In this document: positions 27,783 through 35,735 of the stretch, one piece after another
Layout of the letters: every line of letters begins with the position of its first letter
Numbering within the stretch: the first letter of the stretch is position 1
NCBI RefSeq assembly: GCF_012972675.1
Contig: NZ_JABCRE010000002.1
Coordinates: 1,291,001 to 1,355,000, forward strand
Direction: 5' to 3'
Origin: Pontixanthobacter rizhaonensis
Lineage (GTDB): Bacteria > Pseudomonadota > Alphaproteobacteria > Sphingomonadales > Sphingomonadaceae
Length of the DNA stretch: 64,000 bases
The notes under the pieces: model-generated
Told to the model about the DNA's origin: nothing
What the model saw: the letters and a program-made list of their open reading frames with translations, nothing else
Databases searched by the model: none
Made by a program: the position numbers and the translations under genes

Positions 27783-28399
27783 TTATCGCTATCGATGGAC
27801 CAACCGCTTCAGGCAAAGGCACCTTATCCAAAAAACTCGCCGCTCATTTCGGTCTGCCGCATTTGGACACAGGCCTGCTATACCGCGCAGTCGGGCGGCA
27901 AGTAATCGTAAATGGCGGCGACCCCGACCATCCGGAGCAGGCATTGGAAGCAGTCGCATTCCCTGATGCGTTGCTGGATGATCCGGTCCTTCGCAACGAG
28001 GCCACCGGCAGCCTGGCAAGCCGGGCGTCGGTCCATCCTGCGGTGCGTCAGGCTTTATTTGAACGGCAACGCGCCTTCGCGCTGCAAGATGGCGGCGCAG
28101 TGCTGGACGGGCGCGATATCGGCACGGTAATTGCACCCGACGCGGACGTGAAATTGTTCATCACTGCCAGCGTTGCCTCACGCGCAGTCCGGCGCTTCAA
28201 AGAGATGGAAGCCAAAGGCGTGTCGATCACTCTTGCTGAAATCGAGGCCGATCTTGAACGCCGCGATGCCCGCGACACTGGCCGCAAAGACGCACCATTG
28301 ATGGCCGCACCTGACGCCGTCACAATCGACACGTCCGAGCTGGGCATTGAAGACGCTTTCGCTGCGGCACTGGCGGCGGTGGAAGCGGCCACGGGTTAG
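27779..28399 (+). CDS. cmk: Cytidylate kinase
   Basis: Cmk phosphorylates CMP and dCMP. The 206-residue protein begins MIIAIDGPTASGKGTLSKKL (P-loop GPTASGKGT), followed by HLDTGLLYRAVG near residue 33. DGRDIGTVIAPDADVKLFI near 107 and RRDARDTGRKDAPL near 160 are the nucleotide-binding and lid motifs. I place the start at 27779, where ATGA overlaps the preceding stop; a longer frame from 27737 lacks homology. rpsA follows after 256 bases. Confidence 0.96.
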
Positions 28400-28637
28400 A
28401 GCCGCCTTCCGCTGCAGTTCAAGTTCCAGCGCCAGCGCATTACCGGCCCATTTCGCTTGCTTTTTGCGTCCCCCTCCCCTAGGCGCGCGTCCGTCTGAAG
28501 GGTGCGTGCATCCGGAGGGCCTCTATCGCGGCATTCGGCACGATGGAGAGTTTCGGCCCTCTTGGCCCGCAATGGCAATCCCGCCAACGCGGAGAAAAGA
28601 CCCCGGGAAACAACTCGGCGGCCGGTAAAATTACATA

Positions 28638-28652
28638 TTAGGATACTCCTAA
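28638..28652 (+). promoter_or_regulatory. Hairpin sequestering the rpsA ribosome-binding site
   Basis: Directly upstream of the rpsA ATG (28656) lies TTAGGA-TAC-TCCTAA, a perfect 6-bp inverted repeat. It contains the only AGGA Shine-Dalgarno-like core before the gene. Folding would hide the site. rpsA is known to be feedback-regulated at translation initiation in E. coli; a similar role here is inference. Confidence 0.5.
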
Positions 28653-28655
28653 CTT

Positions 28656-30362
28656 ATGGCAACTTCAGCCAACCCTACGCGCTCGGATTTTGAAGCGCTT
28701 CTCAATGAACAACTTGGCGGTGCAGAAGATGGCGGTTTTGAAGGCCGCGTCGTTAAAGGCACTGTTACAGCAATCGAAAACGGTAAAGCCGTTGTCGACG
28801 TCGGCCTCAAAAGCGAAGGCCGCATTGATCTTAAAGAATTTGCACGTGGCGATGAAGGCCACGGCCTGACAGTCGGCGACGAAGTCGAAGTCTATGTTGA
28901 TCGCGTTGAAAACTCCGATGGCGAAGCCATGCTGTCCCGCGACCGCGCACGCCGCGAAGCTGCTTGGGACAAGCTCGAAAACGAATTCGGCGAAAGCGCC
29001 CGCGTCAATGGCCGTATCTTCGGCCGCGTCAAAGGCGGCTTCACTGTCGACCTCGACGGCGCTGTGGCCTTCCTGCCCGGTTCGCAAGTCGACATTCGCC
29101 CTGTGCGCGACATTACACCGTTGATGGATATCGAACAGCCGTTCCAGATCCTGAAAATGGATCGCCGCCGCGGCAATATCGTTGTTTCGCGTCGTTCGAT
29201 CCTTGAAGAAACACGCGCTGAACAACGCAGTGAACTGATCGGTGAACTGGCTGAAGGTCAAGTCATCGAAGGCGTCGTTAAGAACATCACCGATTACGGT
29301 GCGTTCGTTGATCTGGGCGGCATTGACGGCCTGCTCCACGTCACCGACATGAGCTACAAGCGGGTTAACCACCCAAGCGAAATCATCGAAATCGGCCAGT
29401 CTGTGAAAGTACAGATCGTTCGCATTAACGGTGAAACACAGCGCATCAGCCTTGGTATGAAGCAGCTGGAAAGCGATCCATGGGATGGTGTTGGCGCGAA
29501 ATACCCAATCGGTGCGAAACTGAGCGGTACTGTCACCAACATCACTGAATACGGCGCATTTGTTGAACTGGAAGCTGGCATCGAAGGCCTCGTCCACGTT
29601 TCTGAAATGAGCTGGACCAAGAAAAACGTTCACCCTGGCAAAATCGTTTCGACAAGCCAAGAAGTCGACGTTCTGGTTCTCGAAGTGGATTCGGAAAAGC
29701 GCCGCATCTCGCTCGGTCTCAAGCAAGCTCAAGGCAATCCTTGGGAAGAATTCGCTGATAAGAACCCAGTTGGCACCACTGTCACTGGCGAAGTCAAGAA
29801 CGCGACCGAATTCGGTCTGTTCATCGGCCTCGAAGGCGACGTGGACGGCATGGTTCACATGTCCGACATCGCTTGGGGTATCTCCGGCGAAGACGCGCTG
29901 GCGCTGCACCGCAAGGGTGAAGAAGTCCAAGCCGTTGTTCTTGATGTCGACACCGATAAAGAGCGCATTAGCCTTGGTATGAAGCAACTTGAAAAAGGTG
30001 CTCCATCAGCAGAAGGCGCCGCTGGCGGCGGTTTGAAGCGTGGCGACGTGGTGACGGTAACTGTGCTCGAAGTTCGCGATGGCGGCCTCGAAGTGCAGGC
30101 TGGCGAAGACGGTGCTACCGGCTTCATCAAGCGTTCGGATCTCGGTCGTGACCGTGACGAGCAGCGTCCAGACCGTTTCCAAACCGGCAACAAGTTCGAC
30201 GCAATGGTTACTGGTTTCGACCGGTCCAAAAAGCCGAACTTCTCGATCAAAGCCCGTCAGATTTCGGAAGAGAAAGAAGCAGTGGAACAGTTCGGTTCAT
30301 CCGATTCCGGTGCATCACTCGGCGATATTCTCGGCGAAGCTCTGAAAGGCAAAGAAGACTAA
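28656..30362 (+). CDS. rpsA: 30S ribosomal protein S1
   Basis: S1 brings mRNA to the 30S subunit. The 568-residue protein contains six S1 (OB-fold) repeats, recognisable by G.V..I..YGAFV and ISLG.KQL segments. Examples are GVVKNITDYGAFVDLGGIDG near residue 207, GTVTNITEYGAFVELEAG near 295 and GEVKNATEFGLFIGLEGD near 380. The first two repeats are diverged, as usual for the ribosome-binding part. It follows cmk, the common proteobacterial order. Codon use here is more biased than in its neighbours, as expected for a highly expressed gene. A terminator lies at 30469-30507. Confidence 0.97.
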   Translation: MATSANPTRSDFEALLNEQLGGAEDGGFEGRVVKGTVTAIENGKAVVDVGLKSEGRIDLKEFARGDEGHGLTVGDEVEVYVDRVENSDGEAMLSRDRARREAAWDKLENEFGESARVNGRIFGRVKGGFTVDLDGAVAFLPGSQVDIRPVRDITPLMDIEQPFQILKMDRRRGNIVVSRRSILEETRAEQRSELIGELAEGQVIEGVVKNITDYGAFVDLGGIDGLLHVTDMSYKRVNHPSEIIEIGQSVKVQIVRINGETQRISLGMKQLESDPWDGVGAKYPIGAKLSGTVTNITEYGAFVELEAGIEGLVHVSEMSWTKKNVHPGKIVSTSQEVDVLVLEVDSEKRRISLGLKQAQGNPWEEFADKNPVGTTVTGEVKNATEFGLFIGLEGDVDGMVHMSDIAWGISGEDALALHRKGEEVQAVVLDVDTDKERISLGMKQLEKGAPSAEGAAGGGLKRGDVVTVTVLEVRDGGLEVQAGEDGATGFIKRSDLGRDRDEQRPDRFQTGNKFDAMVTGFDRSKKPNFSIKARQISEEKEAVEQFGSSDSGASLGDILGEALKGKED

Positions 30363-30373
30363 ACAACCCATGC

Positions 30374-30454
30374 CGTCATTCCCGCGAAAGCGGGAAACTA
30401 GGGTGGCTAGGTAATCACCTAAAACTCTGGGTCCCCGCTTTCGCGGGGATGACG
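30374..30454. repeat. REP-like inverted repeat between rpsA and its terminator
   Basis: CGTCATTCCCGCGAAAGCGG (from 30374) and CCGCTTTCGCGGGGATGACG (to 30454) are near-perfect inverted copies around about 40 bases. Each arm also contains its own CCGC-GAAA-GCGG hairpin. CGTCAT-CCCGCGAAAGCGGG repeats occur widely in proteobacterial intergenic DNA as I recall. Confidence 0.85.
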
Positions 30455-30468
30455 AGAGTTTGAATAGG

Positions 30469-30507
30469 AGGCCCGCTTGCTCAAATGAGTAAGCGGGCCT
30501 TTCTTCC
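30469..30507 (+). terminator. Rho-independent terminator after rpsA
   Basis: AGGCCCGCTT (30469-30478) pairs perfectly with AAGCGGGCCT (30491-30500) around a 12-base loop, followed by TTCTT. It lies about 107 bases beyond the rpsA stop, after the REP-like repeat. Confidence 0.88.
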
Positions 30508-30534
30508 TTTGGGGGACTGTCCTACACTGGCTGG

Positions 30535-31290
30535 ATGATAGAGATTCACCAATTCCCCTGCCTGTCCGACAATTACGGATTCCTTGTTCACGACCCTGCC
30601 AGCGGTCAGACCACCTGCATCGATACTCCCGATGCTGATGTTTATCTGGCGCAGGCAAAAGCCAAAGGGTGGAAGATCACCCATATTTGGAACACCCATT
30701 GGCACCCTGATCATGCTGGCGGGAACGACGCGATTAAAGCAGCGACGGGATGCACCGTCATCGCACCTGCGGAAGTGAAGCAGATTACCCAACCCGATCA
30801 GGTCGTGGCGCATGGTGACACCGTGTCTTTGGGTGCATTCATAGCAAACGTCATCGATGTGAGCGGCCATACAAATGGGCATATAGCCTTCCACATTCCG
30901 GAAGCTGGCGTCGCCTTTGTCGGTGATGCGGTGTTCGCGCTGGGCTGTGGCCGTATGTTTGAAGGCACGCCTGAACAGTTTTGGGGCAGTCTGGAGCGGA
31001 TTAAAGCTCTTCCCCCTCAGACCATCCTCTATTGCGCGCATGAATACACACAGGCCAACGCGAAGTTTGCGGTTCACGCTGATCCAGACAATGCGGCCCT
31101 TGCCGAATATGTGGCTGAGATCGAACGCAAACGGGCTGAGGATACGCCCACCGTGCCAACCGACCTTGCACGCGAATTGGCGACCAATCCGTTCCTGCGG
31201 GCCGATGACCCGGCGCTCATGGCAAAATGGGGCGGCGCAACACCGGTAGAAACCTTTGCCGCGCTGCGTGCGGGTAAGGATAATTTCTGA
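30535..31290 (+). CDS. gloB: Hydroxyacylglutathione hydrolase (glyoxalase II)
   Basis: GloB hydrolyses S-lactoylglutathione to lactate and glutathione in methylglyoxal detoxification. The 251-residue metallo-beta-lactamase-fold protein begins MIEIHQFPCLSDNYGFLVHD and has the metal motif THWHPDHAGGN near residue 53. Further ligands lie in HTNGHIAF near 110 and GDAVFALGCGRMFEG near 128. Its C-terminal domain includes ANPFLRADDP-like NPFLRADDP, which is typical. It is followed three to five bases later by a quinone oxidoreductase gene on the same strand. Confidence 0.95.
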   Translation: MIEIHQFPCLSDNYGFLVHDPASGQTTCIDTPDADVYLAQAKAKGWKITHIWNTHWHPDHAGGNDAIKAATGCTVIAPAEVKQITQPDQVVAHGDTVSLGAFIANVIDVSGHTNGHIAFHIPEAGVAFVGDAVFALGCGRMFEGTPEQFWGSLERIKALPPQTILYCAHEYTQANAKFAVHADPDNAALAEYVAEIERKRAEDTPTVPTDLARELATNPFLRADDPALMAKWGGATPVETFAALRAGKDNF

Positions 31291-31295
31291 CCTTG

Positions 31296-32276
31296 ATGAA
31301 GGCCCTACAAGTCAGCTCGCTTTCATCTGATCTTTCGGGATGCGGTCTGGTGGATGTTCCAATTCCCCAACGCAAAGACGGGGAAGTCCTCGTCCGCATC
31401 CATGCGGCTTCGCTGAACTTCCCTGATCTCCTCATGACGCGCGGAGAGTACCAATTTAAGCCGGAACCGCCGTTTATCGCCGGAATGGAGCTGGCTGGTG
31501 AAGTGATCGAGGCGGACGCGGATAGCGGTTTCTCGGTCGGGCAACGCGTAACGGGCGGCGCGAAAACCGGCGGGATGGCTGAATATGCAAGTGTTCCTGT
31601 GCGGAACCTGCGCCCTGCCCCTGACGCACTCACTTACGCCCAAGCCGCTGCGCTCGGGGCTGCCTACACCACTGCCTATACTGCGCTGGTCGAACTGGGT
31701 GATCTAAAGGCCGGGCAATCTGTGCTGGTTCACGGCGCCAGCGGCGGAGTCTCGTTGGCGGCCATCGATCTGGCGAAACACATGGGTGCAGTGGTTATTG
31801 CGGCAACCGGTTCACCAAACAAAATGGAGCGGATCACAGCGCTCTATAACCCTGATCATACTATTGAAAGCAACGGGCGTTTCCGCGAGCAGATCAACGA
31901 TCTTACACACGGGAAGCTCTGCGATCTTGTGCTCGATACTGTCGGCGGCGATGTGTTTGACGAAAGCACCCGCTGCGTGACCTTTGGCGGCAAATTGCTC
32001 GTGGTTGGCTTTGCCGGTGGCCGGATCGCAGAAATCGCAACCAACATCCCGTTGATCAAAGGATTTTCTGTCGTTGGAGTACGCGCGGGGGAATATGCGC
32101 GCCAATTCCCGGAACGCGGAAAACGGATTGCAGCGGCTGTCTCGGCCCTAGCCGAAGAAGGCGCTATCAACCCTGCAATCGACCGCACCATACCACTGTC
32201 CCAGTGGCGCGATGCATTTACGGCAATGGACCACCGGGAGCTGGTGGGCAAAGTCATCCTCACCCCCGGAAGCTAA
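31296..32276 (+). CDS. NADPH:quinone oxidoreductase family protein
   Basis: This 326-residue medium-chain reductase lacks the structural-zinc cysteine cluster, so it belongs to the quinone-reductase-like branch. FPDLLMTRGEYQFKPEPPFI near residue 43, the NADPH site VLVHGASGGVSLAAIDLAK near 143 and GGDVFDESTRCV near 225 are visible. It likely reduces quinones or enones with NADPH. The ATG at 31296 is preferred over the TTG just before it. It is closely spaced after gloB and ends at a two-way terminator. Confidence 0.9.
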   Translation: MKALQVSSLSSDLSGCGLVDVPIPQRKDGEVLVRIHAASLNFPDLLMTRGEYQFKPEPPFIAGMELAGEVIEADADSGFSVGQRVTGGAKTGGMAEYASVPVRNLRPAPDALTYAQAAALGAAYTTAYTALVELGDLKAGQSVLVHGASGGVSLAAIDLAKHMGAVVIAATGSPNKMERITALYNPDHTIESNGRFREQINDLTHGKLCDLVLDTVGGDVFDESTRCVTFGGKLLVVGFAGGRIAEIATNIPLIKGFSVVGVRAGEYARQFPERGKRIAAAVSALAEEGAINPAIDRTIPLSQWRDAFTAMDHRELVGKVILTPGS

Positions 32277-32312
32277 GTTCAGCTCAGCCAAGCAAGCACT
32301 CTGCCAAAACGC

Positions 32313-32341
32313 AAAAGGGCGACCCTATGGCCGCCCTTTAT
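32313..32341. terminator. Bidirectional terminator between quinone reductase and atpF
   Basis: AAAGGGCG (32314-32321) pairs with CGCCCTTT (32332-32339), with A-rich and T-rich flanks on the two sides. It lies between converging genes and can end transcription from both the quinone-reductase and the ATP synthase sides. Confidence 0.82.
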
Positions 32342-32362
32342 GCTTGTTCAAATTGTGAAGGC

Positions 32363-32896
32363 TTAGATGCCGGCAATCACCTGATCAGCCAGCTTGCCAT
32401 CAGCGCTCGCGTCATGCTTCTTAGCAATCAGCTCTTGTGCGGCAATCGTAGCGGCCGATGCCGCAGCAGCACGAACTTCGTCAACAGCATCGCGTTCAGC
32501 GGCAGCGATTTTATCTTCCGCCATTTGTTTGCGGCGCGCGACCATCACTTTGCTGTCTTCTTCCGCTTTCACGACAATCGCGTCAGCTTCTTTTTGAGCG
32601 TTATCGAGCATTGCACTCGCGTCTTTTTCAGCATTCGCAATTTTGGCGGCATATTCATTGCGCAAAGCTTCTGCCTCTGCGCGCAGCTTTTTGGCTTCGT
32701 CCAATTGCTCGCGAATGGCAGCGATTTTGGCATCGAGGCCGCCTGTGATCATGCCCGGAACTTTCTTCCACAGCATCACCAAAATCAGCACCAGCATCGC
32801 CACAGAGACAACCTGATACGGCTCCATACCCCACAGGGTCGGACCTACGGCCTCTCCGTCTGCCCCAGAAGCGAGGATCAATAGCGTGTTATGCAT
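32363..32896 (-). CDS. atpF: ATP synthase Fo subunit b
   Basis: This 177-residue subunit forms part of the peripheral stalk that holds F1 against the rotor. One N-terminal membrane helix (YQVVSVAMLVLILVMLW) is followed by a long charged, Ala/Glu/Lys-rich helix. It is the last gene of the Fo operon; its start overlaps the end of the b' gene by eight bases. Split b/b' subunits are usual in Alphaproteobacteria. F1 genes are not in this window. Confidence 0.93.
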   Translation of the reverse strand: MHNTLLILASGADGEAVGPTLWGMEPYQVVSVAMLVLILVMLWKKVPGMITGGLDAKIAAIREQLDEAKKLRAEAEALRNEYAAKIANAEKDASAMLDNAQKEADAIVVKAEEDSKVMVARRKQMAEDKIAAAERDAVDEVRAAAASAATIAAQELIAKKHDASADGKLADQVIAGI

Positions 32897-33383
32897 TGGT
32901 CATAGCTTTCTTTACAGCAGTCTTCGCCACGGCTGCGGTTACTTTGACACCTGCCAATTGCTTGACGATATCCTGTGCAGCCTCAGCAGCAACGCCTTCA
33001 ACCTCTGCCAGTGCAGCCGTGCGGGCTTCTGCAATCTCGGTAGCGGCTGTTTCCAGCTTGGTATCGAGACGCTTTTGCGCCGAAGCGAGTTTCTTTTCAC
33101 TCTTGGCGGCAGCATCAGCCTTAGCCTTAGCCACCAACGCCTGTGCAGCAGCGCGATTTTCATTCTCGCGCTTGCGCCAAGCCTCTTCTTCATCGTCTGC
33201 TTGAGCGCGTGCCGCTTCGGCGGCAGCCAGATCGCTAGCGATCTGATTGTCGCGCTCGGCAACAGTATCCATGACCCGCGGAACCATACCGCGGCCCACA
33301 ACAAAGAAGACAAACCCAAAGGTCACCAGCAACCAGAATATCTGGCTGGAATAGGTTTCCATTATCTGAGCTATCTGAGGCAT
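32889..33383 (-). CDS. ATP synthase Fo subunit b'
   Basis: This 164-residue second stalk subunit begins MPQIAQIMETYSSQIFWLLV, with the membrane helix continuing to FGFVFFVVGRGMVPRV, then a long Ala-rich coiled coil. It pairs with b as a heterodimer, as in photosynthetic and many other alphaproteobacteria. It lies between atpE and atpF on the minus strand. A GC-rich hairpin at 33421-33450 separates it from atpE. Confidence 0.92.
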   Translation of the reverse strand: MPQIAQIMETYSSQIFWLLVTFGFVFFVVGRGMVPRVMDTVAERDNQIASDLAAAEAARAQADDEEEAWRKRENENRAAAQALVAKAKADAAAKSEKKLASAQKRLDTKLETAATEIAEARTAALAEVEGVAAEAAQDIVKQLAGVKVTAAVAKTAVKKAMTNA

Positions 33384-33420
33384 AGGATCGGATCCCGGCG
33401 TTTAAGCGGACAAAGAATAT

Positions 33421-33450
33421 GTAGCGGGGCCAGAAAACCGGCCCCGCTGC
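33421..33450 (-). other. GC-rich hairpin between atpE and the b' gene
   Basis: AGCGGGGCC (33423-33431) pairs perfectly with GGCCCCGCT (33440-33448) around an eight-base loop, directly downstream of the atpE stop. In the direction of transcription the T-run precedes the stem, so it is not a standard terminator. It could protect the 3' end of an atpE-rich processed transcript. Confidence 0.75.
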
Positions 33451-33457
33451 AAAAAAA

Positions 33458-33685
33458 TTAGGCTACGAAGATCAGGATCATCGCAACAACGAATGACAGC
33501 AGGCCGAGAAGCTCAGCAGCCGCGAAGCCGATGAACAAACGTCCTTGCTGACCATCAGCTGCGCCTGGGTTGCGAAGTGCGCTCTCAAGGAACGAACCAA
33601 ATACGTTACCCACACCGATAGCGGCCATACCAGCACCGATAGCTGCCAGACCCGCGCCGATGAGCTTTGCTGCTTCTGCGTCCAT
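33458..33685 (-). CDS. atpE: ATP synthase Fo subunit c
   Basis: The 75-residue c subunit forms the rotor ring. Two membrane helices flank the polar loop [16 protein letters not shown]. The proton-binding carboxylate is the glutamate in [13 protein letters not shown] near residue 57. The Gly/Ala-rich first helix ([17 protein letters not shown]) is canonical. There is no sodium-type ligand pattern, so proton coupling is likely. It is the third gene of the operon. Confidence 0.97.
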   Translation of the reverse strand: MDAEAAKLIGAGLAAIGAGMAAIGVGNVFGSFLESALRNPGAADGQQGRLFIGFAAAELLGLLSFVVAMILIFVA

Positions 33686-33727
33686 TGTAATAACTCCTTA
33701 CGAAAATTCTAAATGTTGATCAGTAAC

Positions 33728-34516
33728 TTAGTGAAGATTCTCAGCATCGTTGATGTACAAGGACGTCAACAAAGCAAAAACATAGGCCTGAATGCCGGCG
33801 ACCAAGATTTCCAAGGCGCTAATGCCGATCATCAAGATGAAACTGGGGATGCCGACGAGAGCAGCAAACTCTGGCCCGGCATTGGTGCCGTCGATAACGA
33901 AGCTCGACAGGACTTTCAACAGCACGTGGCCCGCCATCATCGCGACAAACAAACGCAGCGCAAGACTGAATGGGCGCACCAAGAACGAAATCAATTCGAT
34001 CGGGAAGATGATCGGAATCATCGGCAGCGGCGTACCGTGCGGCACGAACAGGCTGAAAAAGTGGAAACCATGCTTCCAAAAGCCAACAATCAGAACAATC
34101 GCGAAGCTGATAATCGCGAGAACGCCGGTGACTGTGAAGTGGCTTGTAAAGGTGAATGGGTGAAGACCCACAATTCCGATGGGCAGCAGGCCCAACAGGT
34201 TGGCGAACAGGATGAACATGAACAGGCTAAAGATGTAGGGTACATATTTGCGCCCCTCTTTGCCAATATTTGCTTCCAGCATATCGTCGATGAAGCCGGT
34301 TGCGGATTCAACCATCATTTGCCAGCGGCCAGGCACGAGCTCTCGCTTCATGCCGCCTGCGACAAATAACGTCAGCAAAACGGTTGTAATTGCCATCCAC
34401 AACGCGCTGTTCGTAAACGCGATGTTGAATCCTGCGAGTTCCCAACCACCAGAACCCATCAAGGGTTCAATGGTGAACTGGTGCATCGGATCGACTTTGC
34501 CTTCTTCGGCTGCCAC
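33728..34516 (-). CDS. atpB: ATP synthase Fo subunit a (GTG start)
   Basis: Subunit a (262 residues) provides the proton half-channels. The essential arginine is in SLALRLFVAMMAGH near residue 190, and five to six membrane helices are visible. The motif DPMHQFTIEPLMG near the N-terminus is typical of Alphaproteobacteria. I place the start at the GTG at 34516, with an AGGGA site about ten bases upstream. The frame is open to 34546, but that part has no family character. It follows the AtpI/AtpZ gene and precedes atpE. Confidence 0.94.
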   Translation of the reverse strand: MAAEEGKVDPMHQFTIEPLMGSGGWELAGFNIAFTNSALWMAITTVLLTLFVAGGMKRELVPGRWQMMVESATGFIDDMLEANIGKEGRKYVPYIFSLFMFILFANLLGLLPIGIVGLHPFTFTSHFTVTGVLAIISFAIVLIVGFWKHGFHFFSLFVPHGTPLPMIPIIFPIELISFLVRPFSLALRLFVAMMAGHVLLKVLSSFVIDGTNAGPEFAALVGIPSFILMIGISALEILVAGIQAYVFALLTSLYINDAENLH

Positions 34517-34557
34517 GTCTGAAACGTCCCTGCGCGTAAAGAACAATCGCCTTCGGT

Positions 34558-34893
34558 TTATTCACCTTGCGGTGGATCACCCGACTGCGTGTTCGCCATT
34601 CGGAAAATGTTCCTGAAAGCCACGCCTATTCCGAGGAACAGACCGACCAACAGACCCCAGGGTGATGTACCGGCAAAGTAATCAATCGTTCCGCCAATAA
34701 CCGTTCCACCGAGAAGCCCACCAAGTAAATCCGCCAATACCCTGTTTCCGCTGCGATAATTCGCATCAGTCCCAGATACTTGCGGCCGGTTGCGTACTTC
34801 TTCACGCTCTCGTGCAGCTTTAAGCCGCGCTTCGAGCGCATCAATGCGCGCATCCTCGGCGATGGGTTCCCGTGCGGGCTTCTCGTCGCTCAT
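34558..34893 (-). CDS. AtpZ/AtpI-type F0F1 ATPase accessory protein
   Basis: This 111-residue protein has a charged, helical N-terminal half (IDALEARLKAAREREE) and two membrane helices (LADLLGGLLGGTVIGGTIDY and WGLLVGLFLGIGVAFRNI). The family precedes atpB in many operons and is linked to c-ring assembly or cation supply. The ATG at 34893 has GGAGG eight bases upstream. An ATG five codons earlier (34908) also has AGGAG seven bases upstream, so the choice of start is close. Confidence 0.86.
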   Translation of the reverse strand: MSDEKPAREPIAEDARIDALEARLKAAREREEVRNRPQVSGTDANYRSGNRVLADLLGGLLGGTVIGGTIDYFAGTSPWGLLVGLFLGIGVAFRNIFRMANTQSGDPPQGE

Positions 34894-35065
34894 GCCGTTT
34901 TCCTCCATCAGGGTGCTCCTTAATAGGGGTCAGCGGCACGGGCAAATAAGCTGCCCGCCGAGGGCGAGGCCCCTTTAGGCAGGGGGCGTTTTCAAGTCAA
35001 CTAGTGTGATGCTGCAACTGCGAAATTATCAGCAATTTTTGTAAGCATTCAATGGCGAAGACGCG

Positions 35066-35455
35066 TTACACGCCTGCACAACGGCCGTCGCGCAGCGGCG
35101 GAGAGCTTGTCCGCGTTTGCCAGCTACCGTCGGGCGCTTGATATTTTTCACCAGGTACAGTTCGCGAAATCGCGATACAACCAGAGGTGAAGGCGTATTC
35201 TTCAACGGTGGCACCCTCGGCACTCGCGCGCTGGGTATAAACAGCCCGGCGTTTGATATTGATCTGCTTCACCAAGCGATCGAGATTCGCGTTGGACGCT
35301 CCGACCACGGCGAGATAGCCATCCATCTTCTCGCCAACTTGGCCCGCAGACCGCGCCGCAGCATAGGCCGGGTCACGCTGCGCATAGGCAGTCCCAGCAA
35401 TACCAGTCAGCGCCAGAGCGGCAGCGGTTGCAATCAAAATTGGCTTCTTCATCAT
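35066..35455 (-). CDS. ydbL: YdbL family (DUF1318) periplasmic protein
   Basis: This 129-residue protein begins with a signal peptide (MMKKPILIATAAALALTG..AYA). The mature domain carries AGQVGEKMDGYLAVVGA and VKQINIKRRAVYTQRAS, characteristic of YdbL/DUF1318. In E. coli ydbL lies downstream of ydbH and ynbE and is thought to assist that envelope bridge. The same gene order holds here. AAGGA precedes the ATG at 35455; an upstream GTG at 35470 is less likely. Confidence 0.86.
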   Translation of the reverse strand: MMKKPILIATAAALALTGIAGTAYAQRDPAYAAARSAGQVGEKMDGYLAVVGASNANLDRLVKQINIKRRAVYTQRASAEGATVEEYAFTSGCIAISRTVPGEKYQAPDGSWQTRTSSPPLRDGRCAGV

Positions 35456-35478
35456 TACGTCCTTTTTCACAAATATCT

Positions 35479-35670
35479 TCAGAAGATATCTGCGTTCTCA
35501 TCAATCGTATTGCCCGCATCCTCTGCGAGCCGGTAAATCACTTCCTGCGTAATATTGATGTTCAATTCGATAACGATGGGTTCGCTGGGTGCATTCACAT
35601 TGATACACCCGCCCAGCGCGCTCAAACCGGCAACCAATGCCGTCGCAGTAGCGATCTTCCTATAGTCCAT
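35479..35670 (-). CDS. ynbE: YnbE-like outer-membrane lipoprotein
   Basis: This 63-residue lipoprotein has a short lipoprotein signal ending in the lipobox LGGC near residue 20, so the mature protein is lipid-anchored. The mature segment PIVIELNINITQEVIYRL is typical of YnbE, which in E. coli pairs with YdbH to span the periplasm for phospholipid transport. I place the start at 35670, with AGGGG-like purines upstream. An alternative ATG at 35739 overlaps the ydbH stop (ATGA), but would put 23 residues before the signal sequence. Confidence 0.82.
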   Translation of the reverse strand: MDYRKIATATALVAGLSALGGCINVNAPSEPIVIELNINITQEVIYRLAEDAGNTIDENADIF

Positions 35671-35735
35671 GCGGCCTGCCCCTATCATTGCGATTCTTGT
35701 CGCATCCGGTTTGGCATAGGTCAATCTGGTACCCC

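Noticed and set aside
28665-29987. Long minus-strand frame (440 codons) opposite rpsA
   Set aside because: It mirrors the strongly biased codons of rpsA; no ribosome-binding site and no family similarity, so it is a shadow frame.
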